A stretch of 64,000 nucleotides of DNA from Sphaerolaimus hirsutus. Lineage: Eukaryota; Nematoda; Chromadorea; Monhysterida; Sphaerolaimidae. A model generated the notes under the pieces. It was given only the letters and a program-made list of their open reading frames with translations. It was not told where the DNA came from and ran no database searches. The stretch spans positions 15,184,704 to 15,248,703 of the forward strand of contig OZ038452.1 of the NCBI GenBank assembly GCA_964036195.1. The letters are read 5' to 3'. This document shows positions 44,243 to 57,600 of this stretch, one piece after another (within the stretch, counting starts at the first letter, position 1; each line of letters starts with the position of its first letter). The translations under genes were made by a program, and so were the position numbers.

Positions 44243-45533
44243 CTTTGCGTTGGCTCTGTTGGTTCAGAAGAAAATACTTGTACACGTAACTACTTTTGAC
44301 TATTTGAGGGGGGAATTTTTATTTCGTCAAAATTTCCGAGCATGTTTCTATCAATTGAGTTCATGAAATATGGTTTATTAACAACATAGCATGCCATTTT
44401 TGTTCAGATTATACACAACAAATTTATCATATTCCTGAAGGGGTAATTATTCTAGGGGGAATGAAATTTTTTCTCACTTGTCTAACATGGAGAATTATTT
44501 AAGAGAGGGAAATTATTTGAGTAAATACGGTATCTTACTTACTTCAGCAAAAAATTATATCAAATTCTTGATTTTTAATCATTCTTGGCCTATACCTATC
44601 GTACGCTTACGCTTTTATAAAATACCTTTACGCTTTGTAATAAAGTTTTTGCATACAACCCTGTTTTATGCTTTTGAGAAAATGTAAAACAGGGTTGTGT
44701 ACAAAAGATAACTGCTAATGCAGTTCGGCACTGAAAATGGAGACACATAAATGAAAAATGTACAAATGTACTCATTGGCGCTGCACACACTTACAGACAC
44801 AAAAATATGTCACGGTTTGGTTGTTATAAAAAACCTTATTTTTAATAGATATTTAATAATATATTTTTTTGCAGACAATGCAAGTCAATCGAAATAAGCG
44901 ATTTTTAATGGTAGATTCATTGTTCAACTTAACTGTTCAGATACCTTATTTAGACATCTAGATTAGAAGCTAAAGGAGAAAACATGTGACACTTTAAGCG
45001 AATTTTCAGGAAAAAAACTGTGTTTAATTTTGCGAAATTTATTATTGCTTTCATCACCTATGCTGGCACAACTAATAAATACTTGAATACAAAGCTGTAA
45101 TTTCAGACCACAGTTGCAAAAAAGTATTCACATTTACTCAAAAATAAAAATACGTCCCTACCTTTAAAACTCTGTTTCAGACCACTGGCTAAACTCAGTT
45201 TCTTTTTTTACTATACTAATGATTGTGCTGTATGTATTTTTAAACGACCGATCAATGTGTAGAATAATTCAGTGATCCAGTGTGAATAACCGCTTACTGT
45301 GCAGTGATGATTCCGCAGATTCGGGTGGTTGCACATTCGATCAATTACTCTTGATTTTGCGAAAGCGTTAAGTAGTTCCTCAACTAGAATCGATATATAC
45401 CTAGCTATGTACAAAAGCCAACAGTTCGATTGTCAAAAAATATTTCACACGCGATTTAAAAAAGGACGCATTCAGATATGAATATAGGATAACATTTTAA
45501 GTGCCATTGCCAAGAAATCGACACTCAAACACA
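44243..45533. other. intergenic 3' region between convergent genes
   Basis: AT-rich, with MITE fragments near 44310-44535. TTTATT at 45038-45043 gives AATAAA on the minus strand, a possible polyadenylation signal for the minus-strand gene about 490 bp after its stop. Confidence 0.35.
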
Positions 45534-45638
45534 TTACTGCAACTCCAAATATTGCCAGGGGCACATGGCCAGGTCGTCTTTTTCAGTTCGAATCAGCACG
45601 TAACCATCGCGTTGATGCGCCATATTCGCGTGGACAAT
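45534..45638 (-). CDS. minus-strand gene, last exon
   Basis: Minus-strand acceptor CTTGTCTTGCAG, phase 0. Reads IVHANMAHQRDGYVLIRTEK then DDLAMCPWQYLELQ and TAA (complement of 45534-45536). The other two phases stop within 21 codons. Confidence 0.75.
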   Translation of the reverse strand: MVHANMAHQRDGYVLIRTEKDDLAMCPWQYLELQ

Positions 45639-48600
45639 CTGCAAGACAAGTGAGATCGATCGACACATGTAAAATATTTATTTACCGTATTTCCTTGAAA
45701 TACCCCTGCGGGTTTATTTGTTTATAGTGGAAATTTTGAGAGGGGGGGTGTTAAACGAGGGGGTTATGTCGAGGGGGCTATTTTGAAGGGGGTTATTATT
45801 TCGCCAGAATTTTCTTGAACTCCGAGTACTTTTCTGTTCTTTGTAACGTAAATCCGCAGACGTAGAACAATGCAACAATAACCATGATGTTTAAAAGTCT
45901 ATAGGCTTTATAGACTTAAAATATATACCTAAGTATCTATGTAGATGGTAAAAAACCCTGTTCTAACATAACACAGTCATTGTTTTTAACGTGTGTTCTG
46001 CATTGCCTGATCGCAAACCGCAGCTTTTGTCATTTACGTTCTGCTTACATATAATTGGTAGGGTGTGGGTATTTCCAGAGGATTTTTATAATTAATAGTG
46101 GCCAGTTTGCGGGGAGGCGGGTGGTATTTAGAGGGGGGCTATATCGAGGAAATATGGTACATACCGTATACTCTGAAAGGGTTACTCAAATAACCCTATA
46201 TCAAAATTGTCGGATGGAAAACTCCCTAGATACGTTCGGCGGCTGCGCTGCAGCACGGGACTAACTTGATTGCACGTAAGCGGCAGCACGTTGACGCCGT
46301 CAGACAGGTTCAAGTTGTGCGACACGCGCACCGGGCGCTCGTCCACTACGGGCACTTGTCGCTGCGCGGCGCCGCCTGCACTGCTGACCGACCGTGGCTG
46401 CAGTGCAATGACACTGTGGTATTTGCAGCATGGATGGTTAAGCGTTAGTTTCGTATTGGCCCTACACACTCTAGTTGACAATGACACCAAGTGTCAACTG
46501 GTGTCATTGTCAACTCGCTTCCCATTTTCAACGCCCAATTCAAAGCTTGCTGACGTTTAATTGTTTGAATTAATTATTGTTTAAGCTTAACAACGTTTAA
46601 ATGCAAAAATGTAGAATCATGTTGCAAATGCAGCTGTGGTGTTGATGTGCTATGTATTTAAATACATAAATATAAGGCCGGCATGAAATAACTAAATATA
46701 TGTGTATACAATAATGCGTAGTGTTACTGGTCAGAAAGCTTTGAATTGGAATTGGAACCAGTTGACATTTTGTAGTCGTTGTCAACTAGTGTGCGTAGAG
46801 CCATTTTGGAGCCAACCGCTACGAGGCGCAGCGGCGATGGCGACGGACTGCATGAAGTGCTGCTGCGCGGTTCTGTCTCATCCGTTGATGTCTCGTATGA
46901 AGCGAGTCGCGGCGCGATTCCAAGTGCGGGCGGCCGCAATCCACCCAAATTTGAGGTGGCCGCATCACCTGCGTGGTCGACAATGGTGCTCCAAATTTCC
47001 AAAATGTACCAAAAAACCAAAAAGTTTACGTAAACGTTATACGTAAAGTATTTTGAATCAAATCCCTGTCCGAAGAAAACGTAATATAAATTTTTCACTT
47101 TTCCCAGGTATACCTAAATGTACAGGGGTGGGCATCTTCAGTTACCGCTGGGAAAATGCGATAGATTGAGCTACGGTTGAGCTATCAGAATGAAATTTTA
47201 ACACAATGGAGTAGACTCCATAGGACACCTATTCTGAAGTTTGCAACCCAAACGGCCACATTTTGGGTGAGTTGTGGAACACACGGTTTTTAGTGTAATT
47301 TTGTGACTTGGCGTCACCCATAGGATAAATCGAGGGTGGCATTTGAGGGGGGGGGGGCATCGGTCGTTGGTGTCGTCCCATTCTGTCGTACATCGGCCGA
47401 TTTTGATGCCCTTTGAGTATGTTGTGGTCGCGCCTACTACCAAATTCTTTTTTTACTCGAATAGTCCCCCAGTCCCGAGATAAGGGGGGTGAAGTCACAA
47501 AATTACACTAAAAACTGTGTGTTCCACAACTCCTCCAAACTGTGGCCGTTTGGGTTGCAAACTTCAGCATAGGTGTCCTATGGAGTCTACTCTATTGTGT
47601 TAAAATTTCATTGTGATAGCTCAACTGTAGCTCAAGCTATCGCGTTTTTCCAGCGGTAACTGAAGATGCCCACCCCTGTATAACCCTTGAAAATGTAGAA
47701 GTAAATTTTTCAGGAAAACGTAAAAGGGAGAATTTTTCGTAATATTTTTCCTGAAAACGTTTTAATTAACTTAAAAATTTTTATTCTTACAAATCCAAAA
47801 GGGGCATTTTCTAAACATTTGTTGAAGGAATATGTTTTCTAAATATAAGCCCACCAAATATTGAAAAAACACAGGTTCATAATTTTTACTCAAAATCAGT
47901 AAAAGAAATACATTTTCTGTACTGAGATACTTTAAAAAGATATGTGTAGAGGGGAGTATAGTTGGGTGACCTTACACTGCCTTTTGGAAGAAACAGTTCG
48001 GCTAAGTAGGGCGTTACGTCTGTACCGAAATAAATTTTGGTTGCTTTGCAGCGTGTTATCACGTGAAATAGGTAACATGAGAGCAATTTGCATACCGTAT
48101 TTACTCGAAATACCCCAGGGTGTTTATTTTTTCAGAGTGAGAATTTTGAGGGGGGTAAACGAGGGGGTATTTTCAAGGGGGTGTGTTTAGAAATTCATAG
48201 TGGCCATTTTGAGGGGGTTATGTCGAGGGGGGATTTCAAAGTGTATATTGTAATTGATTTGGCAGCATTCCAACTCATTCCAATGCATTTATCATGACTG
48301 TCATTGCATTTGTCATTTCAAAATAAACGTTAAAATGAGCAAACATGTCAGTAGGCCCTACAGCCAGGCAATTTTTAATTCTTTTTTGTTGTTGGTTAAA
48401 GTCCAATATTTTAGTAGTTTAGGCACAATGCCAGCCAAAGACATAAATATGTGCGAGTGCAGTGTATAGTCCACTTGTAAATGTATTTACCGTATATCCT
48501 CGAATAAGTCCCCCGGGGAGTTATTTTTTCGTCAGTGTTTTTGAGGGGGGAGTTATTCAAGGGTGGGGAGTTATTCAAGGGAGGGAGTTATTTTTCCCTC

Positions 48601-51600
48601 ATAACTTTCAGGAAAACTTGCAGGTAGGTAAAGTCGGCAGACGTATCGCCCTACAAACATTTGCGCCAATCTCTCCAGTGGAGAGTGCATGACAGCATGG
48701 GCCAGGCCTCCTACGCACAAACGCCCGGCGCGCACAAACGCCCGGCACGCACAAAATTGAGCCCGCCACGCACAAATGCCCGGTACGCACAAATCTGATG
48801 CTCTGTGCATACCAGGCATTTGTGCGTACCGGTAGGGTTGGGACGATATATCGTATTGAATATCGAATATCGGATATCGACCATTTTTTCATATCGAAAA
48901 TTGAATATCGATATCGAAAATTGAAAAAAAATATATCGAATATCGACCATTTTTTTCGATATTCTGACAGTCATTTTGACATATATGTGATCCCCCAAAA
49001 ATGGCTGAAGCCAACAAAAATTGGACGCTGCAGCAAAACATGTGTATGCTTTTGAATGCACAAAGTAATATATCATATAAATACCATACCATTTTCGCAT
49101 TGAGCTATCAAAAGTAGGATATCATTTCACTGGTAATGTATACACATCCTAACAAAATGTAGGCTACTAACACAGCAAACTGCAGCATGAGGAAACAATT
49201 TCATCAAACCTTTGCATAGCAGCGTGGCTAAAAATTTTCGACTGTTTTTTATTATTAATGACAACCTTTCAAAAATATAAGCCGGCTACCCTTAGGTGGA
49301 AAATTATTCAGCAGACACTTAAATACAGTTCATATTTTTAACTGATATAATTTGATTTGTAATGTTTTTATTTCATTCTCTCATTTTGATTGTTGTGAGC
49401 CTCATTTAAAAAGATGATATGACATATATGCACACATGACCGGCGCGCACAAACGACTGGCACGCACATTGTGCGTGGCACGCACACAGCTACAGTTTTG
49501 TGCATACCGGGCGTTTGTGCGTACCGGACTTTCATTTTGTGCGTGCCAGGCGTTTGTGCGCGCCGGGCGTTTGTGCGTACAGGTGCGGAGCCGACAGCAT
49601 TAGGTATTGTGACGCAATATTTTAACGATTGGAATAGATCGGGTCACGTATGAAAACTTGGCCCTTATCCCAGTACCAGTTGCGTATTATACAAATGAGA
49701 GTGAAAACTGAAAGTTAGCTAAAAATCGTTAACATTTGCTTCGCTTTGACAATTTACACCTTCATAATCACTATTTTTGTTTATATACATGGTTATATAG
49801 CTATTGTGAGCCTATTTTATTCATATTAATAGTGGATTTCGAAATTTTGGCCGGCTGCCAAGTTCTCTTCTGTTGGAACGGAGCCAACGAATGAAAAATA
49901 AAATAAAAACAAAAACGGAAGTTTGAACAGTAAAACGGTAGTTTGAACGGTCAAATTCTTTACGAGCAACGTTGAAAATGTAGATAATTAGGGCGCGGCA
50001 CGCACGGACGCAGCAAAACGTCCATTTTTCTTTTAATATGATTTTCTTTTTCAATTTCTAGTGTCCGCGTTGGACACAAGTTTCGTTGTTCGCTCTATTC
50101 ACGAGCGAATTCTAACTCTCCGATTTTGTAGGGTGAAATGTCCGCCGACTTTAGGTGTGTATACACTGCATAAAATACACACTGTGTATGTGCTTTCGCT
50201 GCTGTAGGCTAACATTCTTTTGTATTTTTGTCTCACACACTGCACGTTTTTTCACTTGTTGCACCATCTTCCACACTCATAACAGAGGGGGGGGGGGGGT
50301 TTCAAGGGTGGGGAGTTATTCAAGGGGGGGAGTTATTTTTTCGTCAGCGTTTTTGAGGGGGGAGTTATTCAAGGGTGGGGAGTTATTCAAGGGGGGGTCT
50401 TATTCAAGGATATACGGTACTTGGTGTTCATGTATACATAGGTATATTTATTTTTAGTTAAAGTCTAGTGCTATTCCCCCGTTCACCCAGTTCAGCAAAA
50501 TCACATTAGTCGATACTGAACATTTACTAATCAGGCACGCTTTCATTCCACTGATTACTAATGTCAAGTTGACGCACCGCGCGCCGAAACGAGTGGTCTG
50601 GTGGATGTCCTGCGGTTGGCGAGCACCGGCGCCGTGAGAGAGTTCGACGATATGGGCGTGTCCAGCGAGAGGCTCTTCAGCTGCGCGCCCAGCGCCGGCC
50701 CGCGCTCGGACGACCGCTTCTTGTGCCTTTGCGGCAGCGACGCAGCCACTTGCAGTTGGTTACCTGCGCGTGTAGCCACTGGGTAATGGTCGGGTTGAAT
50801 GCGAAAGGGCATGTCAGAGTGAGAGTATTGCTAAGCGGCACACATATTTACAACTTTAATGAGAGTATGGGTAGAAAACTGAAAGAGTAATTGTTGTATC
50901 AATAGAACTAAATAATTAGTAGAATCGCAAATGTGGCTGAGTACAACGCAAAAATTCTATTTATTTGTTACGTAAGAATGAATTGGATGAAAAATTTGTA
51001 ACATACCTACATAGCATGGGCATGGCTAACACGTAAATGGCAGGCATGAAGGAGGCCGCCATTGTAATGTACTACAAGTTTACCTAGCCAATTGAATTCA
51101 GTTCGATTATTTGAAATGAACTGAATCGAGAAATGAACATATTTTGAACATTTTGAATTTTATACTGTCGTTTGCTTCTGCAGCAAACAAATAATACAGA
51201 ATATCCGTGGTATAATTCGTTTTGCAAAAGTGACTAGACGGAGTTGATTTAACTTCAAGCGCGACAAAGACTTGTCGCGACACAGCGACCAAAAGGTGTT
51301 CGACATGCCTATGATGAACGTTACTGATTCGGGTCACAATTCATTCCTGCAAACAATCAGTTCAGTGTTTTGAGTCACACTTTTTAGCTGTAAACTCAGT
51401 TTAAAGGTACAGTATTGGGATGGAGAACAGATGTCTCTCTTCAATAACAGTCGAAGACAATTGAAAAAGACTCCAGCCATCCCTAATACAGTAACAAAGA
51501 AATTTGGGAGTATGAGGTCAGAAGAAACGTCCCGGAAACGCACAACATGCTACATATATTCAACTGAAACAATACTGGGCTTCTTTTGCCTTCCAAAGGT

Positions 51601-54600
51601 TTCCTGAGACTCAATTTATTCTTTAACATAGTGCACAAGCATCTCATACTCTTTCTCTTTCTATTACTGTGGGTAATCAGTTCCACATGTGCGAAAGTGA
51701 AAAGGGATCATTCGATTTCACTATTCACTTCACTCTACTGCTTGCTTTACTTTTTAATTTTTCACTCGTGGAACCAGCACCAGGGGGCACTCCCAAACTG
51801 TCAAGTGTGTATCCAAATCTTGTTTTTGTATCCAAATATTGGATAGTTTGATAGTAAGATCTGGATACCAAAACATAAGATTTGGATCCACAGTTGACAC
51901 TTTGGGACTACCACCTGGTGCTGGTTCCACAAGTGCAAAATTAAAGAGTTAAGTAAAAAGTGAAGAGTGAAGAGGAAAGTTGGCCTTTTTACTTTATCAC
52001 TTGCGGGATTGGCCTCAGGTGTCTATTTGGTTAAAGGCCTTAAAGGAAAGAATGTGAGATGCCTTTCAAATATGAACGCGTAAAAACGTAAAGAAAACTG
52101 AACAAATATTGAAAATCGACCCGCCACAACCTTAGACACCGTGCATTCGCATATGTAAAGTACTTCAACCGTACTTACCGTATTTACAAGTACAAGTATT
52201 TACCGTATGTCCTCGAATAAGTTCCTAGGGGAGTAATTTCTTATTAGTTTTTTTTGACTGGGGGGAGTTATCCGAATTGCAATAATTCGAGGAGAGGGTT
52301 ATTTTTACATCAGAATGTTAAGTAAAATGCATGATCACAAAACATTTTCTGCAAAAGAATACATGTATTGAAAGAGCACCTACATTAAAGTTTTTTATAC
52401 ATGCGATATTTTTCCACCCATCACAGTGGGGAGGGGTTACTTAAAGAAGGCGTAATTTTTTTCCGTACTCCGCTAACAGGCGGGAGTTATTGGATAGGGA
52501 TGTCTTTCGGGAGGGGGGTGACTTATTCTAGGAGTTACGGTAAACAATAGTTTTTCGATTCTGTAATAATATTAAGAACATATCTTACAGAAGCTTAATT
52601 TCGAACTTAAAACAATCTCTCTGAAAATTTACCTTCTAGAATGTTTACATATGCGAGGATGTGTGTGGTGCAACAGCTTAACCCTCCCCCCGTTTCAATA
52701 AACTTCTTTACGTGAATAAACATAAATAGTAAATACATCAACCAATAAGATGATCTTAAAAATAGATACGTATTGAAGCAGTGCAATGGGAAAGTGAATG
52801 TCTAAATAATGATACAGTTATATTTTTTCGGGTTGAAATTATTTACATGCATTGAGTTCTAAAAGTAATCTCAATTTCAATATACCTAGGTAATTATACG
52901 CGGCGGACATCACACTTAGTATGAAAACCTACCATAACCCACCTGAATAATGAACAAAAAATTATACATTTTTTCATCATAATATTTCGTTTTTACTATG
53001 GAATAATTAATTGCGAAATTTATCACATGATTTTATTCATCAAATTATGGTAGGTTTTCATACTAGGTGTGCTGTCCGCCGATTATACCTATAAGATTTT
53101 ACTTTAATTGATTAATTTAGGTAGATGATTATTTCAAACATCCTGATTCTTGGAGATGCATACATGAAAATCTGTCATGATTGCCATTGTTGAAAGTGCA
53201 AGACTGATCACACAACGACATTTCCGCAGCAAAGTGATAAAAATGTCAGGGTAGAAAATGCGTACAATACCAGAGTTGAGGTCCTAAAGGGGCACATCAA
53301 AAAGCTCCCACCCAACACAGTAAAACCCCCAACCCAACGTACCACTGAATTCAAAACCCCATAATTATACCATGAAAGTAAGCTTGTGAAAACAGTGCTT
53401 CCAAACTTCGACATTATTGCGATAGCGTGAAAACTGAGAAATGAAGGGTGAAATCTGGATGCACATGAACAAATACATGCACAACCTGACGACACATCCA
53501 CTGTGAACACAATAAGAAGCGGGAAACTCGACAAAACACAAATGAAGCAATAGTTCCACGAGAAGAGCGCTGGCGGTGCCACTCCCAGACTCTGCAAACG
53601 CCCTGCAAAATGTCGAATGTCGTGAAAAATGTAAAATGTTATCAAAAATGTCGAATACCCGGTAGAAAAATAAAAGAAGATTTTACATAGAATTTTATAT
53701 GACTTTTGACACTTTGCATGACCTTTGACTTCTTACAGGGCTTTTACACGGTCTCGGGATGGCCCCGGATTTAGTGGCGAGCGTTTGCAAACTCGTGGCG
53801 TAAAGTATGCTGAACGTGCTCATCCGTGACAATAAAGCGCGAAAAACATTACTGAAGGAAAAATATAGATACATACAGATAAACAAGCAGTTGTGCATGT
53901 CTTAGAAAAAAAAACAGCTCAGAAATTGCAGCAGTGATTACCAAACAATTCTGCATATACACACTAGTTTACAGCAGAAGTTTACACAACTGATGAATCA
54001 GCTTTGAATGGATAATAGTTGACTGGAATGATGAGTCCGTTAACTGTTGCTTTTGAAGATCAAAAAATGATTAATTCCGGACATACAATTCAAACTCGGA
54101 CATATCAGTTGTGGAAATTTCGCGTGGGTATAAGCCAATAGTTGTAAATAAAGACAAGGTAAATGGCATGCCATCAGCAATTGCGATTTTTCATTCAGTT
54201 TCGGCATATCAGCCTGCGAAATTTTTATCGCAATGGATTTATTTTAATGCTATGCTTGCCATTTATCCTCAGTAAAACTCAAATCCACCAATTACAAAGC
54301 AAGCAGGCCACTTCCGCAGTGAAATGGTGAATATGTGAATGTTACAATGACTCGAATACCATTACACGAATAATGTAAAAAACGTTCAAAATTGTGACGC
54401 GCGTAGCCACAAACACAAAAACTTTTCCTTCTCACTTTTGGGCGGTGGCCGGCGAAATACGAACAACGAGAAGACATGAGCACCACATAGACCAGCGCGG
54501 CACCGGTGCATTATACTCAGAGCTCAGTAGCCCCTGGTACCTTGTGACGCCAGACGCATGTTGTTCGGCCGGCCGGGGTAGTCGGACCCAATGTAGTCGC

Positions 54601-57600
54601 CGTCATCGTCGGCGGTGCCGGGCGGGGCGCCCGTGCTGCTGCCCGCGCCGCTGCTCACGCTCGGCTGCGAGTTGAGCTGGCTGCGTCGGCGCGCCGCCGT
54701 CGACTGCGGCGGCGACTTTGAGCGGACGCGGGCCGCCGCGCCGCCGCCCCCGTCGATGCCGCTGTCCGGGCGACTGTCGCCGCCGTCCTGCGCGTGTTCA
54801 GTAAGTACGTCGGAATTGCCGCTGCTGTCGATACATTTTCTTTCTTTAGGAGGGTGGCAAAATATCAGTGCCGGTGAACAAGGAGAACCTGTGATCGCTG
54901 TCCCTTTGCAATGGGGGTGCCGTCTTTGTTCTTGCCGTACATCGTGGATGCTTGCTTTATGGCGAGGTAGACTGGGTCCAGCTCGTTCGCCTTGTCCGGA
55001 GAACCATCCTTATCGCGCTTCTTCGAACCCTGCGTATCAGAAAAATGTGTTCAACTGAAAACGCCTGGACGGGCAGTGTGGAAAACATTGTTCTCGGTGC
55101 TCAGAGAACTATTTTTCTTCAAATTTAGGTTTGAGTCACACCGTTCCATTTTTTTGGTTGAGTCAATGAGCTGAGTTAGTGTAAAGTTTCGAGTTAGTGT
55201 AATAGTTACTGTAAAGCGGGAATTAGAGCTCAGCGTCGATTCGACGTGAAATGATGACGTGAAATCTAAGGATAATATATGAATCAATACCTTAATCGTG
55301 TCCAATACTGAGTGTTATCAGCCACAACTAGAGCGAATTGAAAAATTCAATTTTTCATTTCACGTCATCATTTCACGTCGAATCGACGCTGAGCTCTAAT
55401 TCCGGCCTTATACAGCATGAAGTCTAAATTTCAACATTTGATTTTAGTATCATGCTAGCCACTGAATGTAGGTAGAATTTTGTCACATACGGGTTGCAAA
55501 AAAATCTTTTTTTTCTAGGCCTTTTATTCTTTACATCCCTAGACCATCCAACTTGTCCCATTTATGTCTCAACGTTTCACTAGATTACCGTATTTCTTCT
55601 AATAGAAGAGCGCCGTTCTATTTTTTTCGTAAACTTTTTTACCTGCCGTTCTATTGGAATTGGAGGTGCCGTTTTATTGGAGGCTGCCGTTCTATTAATT
55701 TCGTGAATGCAAAAAAGTGCCAAAACCTGCCGTTCTATTGGCGCTACCCACACTAGTTTTCACCGTGACCGATGTGAAAACTGAAATGGCGACATGGCGA
55801 CATCCAGCCTACTCTTTTTGTATGCTATATGTGTTTTAGTTTTAAAATTTTCAAATTTTAACTTTCATTAATTTAAATTCCAATTTAAATAGAATAAAAT
55901 CATTCAACCGTGTTGATTAATTTGCATTTGAACAAATTTCAGTTTTCACACGAAGTCACGGTGAAAACTAGTGTGTGTAGGCACAATCGAGGTACCGTTC
56001 TATTGGAGGTATGCCGTTCTATTAGAAGAAATACGGTAACCAGGTCCCGCCAAAAAATGATACTTCTGTCTTCTGTGATCGTTACCAATTTTTTGCATCA
56101 TGTGCGCTTTGGTTCACAGAGCTAGGGTGTCAAAAATTTTTTACGGAAAACGGAAAGGTAAATTTTTTTCACTTTGCGGAGAACGGAAAATGGAAAGGTA
56201 AAAAAATTTCCTGCGGAAAAGCGAAAACGGAAACGGAAATTTGACACCCTACACAGAGCGCGTGAGTGAGTGTTTCAGAGTGAGAATTTTGAGGGGGGTT
56301 AAACAAGGGCGGGGGGTATTTCGAGGGGGGGGGGGCTTATTATTTCGCCAGAATTTTTTGAAATTCCAGTACTAAATTGTAGTCTGAAACGTACACAGAC
56401 GTTGAAAAATACAACAATAACCGCTATATATAAGAGTCTATTGACTTATATACCGTATTTACTCGAAATACCCCCCGGGGGGTGATTGTTTCATGGTGGT
56501 CCCGAAGGGGGGGGGGGGGTTAAACGAGGGGGGGGTATTTCGAGGGGGGGGGGGTTATTATTTCACAAGGAAATTTTTGAAAACCAAGTACGAAATTGTC
56601 GTCTGAAACGTACGCAGACGTCGAAAAATGCAACAAAAACCGCCATTTATAAGGTTCTGTAGACTAATATTAGTATGTAGATGGTATGTACACTGTTCTA
56701 ACGTGACACCGACATTGTTTCTACGTGTGTTCTGCAGTACACAGAACACAAACTACAGTTATTGTCATGTACGTTCCCTTTACACTCAATTTGGGGGGGG
56801 GGTATTTCGAGGGGGGGGTGATTGTTTCATAGTGGTCCCGAGAGGGGGGGGGGGGTCAAACGAGGGGGGGTATTTCGAGGGGGGGGGTATTTCGAGGAAA
56901 TACGGTAAGTAAATATGTAACACTGTTATAACGTAACAATTCATTGTTATTGATGTGTGTTTTGCATTGCCTGAAGCACAAACCGCAGTTTTGTCATGTA
57001 CGTTCTCTGTACACTTAATTTGGGGGGGGGGGTATTTCGAGGGGGGGTATTTCGAGACGGGGGTATTTCGAGGAAATACCGTATATTGCTGTATAGTGAT
57101 AGAAATTGGTCAAGCAGGTAGACAGAATAAATTTTGCCCCACTTGCCATTTTTTACGTGTGAACCAGTGTTTACATGGTTTTGATGTGACAACAATGTTC
57201 AAGTTGAGAAAAATTATGAAATTCACAATATAAATACAAGTCCCATTTGGGATAAAAACATGTCTGGTTTGTGTTATCTATATCTATCACTAGTCGTAGT
57301 TCATTCAAAATATGAAAAAAATAAATTTTTTGCATATGCTCTTTTTGGCAAAAAAATCCATCTACAGCCTCGTTAACCTGCTTTTTGTAGCAGCAGCAGA
57401 TAAAGTATGGTAAGGTAATGCGTGATGTGAACTGGACTTATTGGATGTAAACTGGTGTTGCCTCGTCCGTCAATAACACACCATAATAACAGCCATAAAG
57501 CCAGAAAAGCGGCGAAAGTGTTGTTGCACGGCAACAGGGTCGATCACCCCGACCAAGTTGCCATGGCTGGAACTGATGCCCTTGGCGGGCGGCGTGCGCG

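Noticed and set aside
46779..47033. Plus-strand frame EPTATRRSGDGDGLHEVLLR and following
   Set aside because: Looks coding, but it is antisense to exon 5 of the minus-strand gene, which has matching partners on both sides; no plus-strand partner exons were found.
53208..53645. 145-codon open frame on the minus strand
   Set aside because: AT-rich with hydrophobic low-complexity content, overlaps a dispersed CACTCCCAGACT repeat, and has no splice or homology support.
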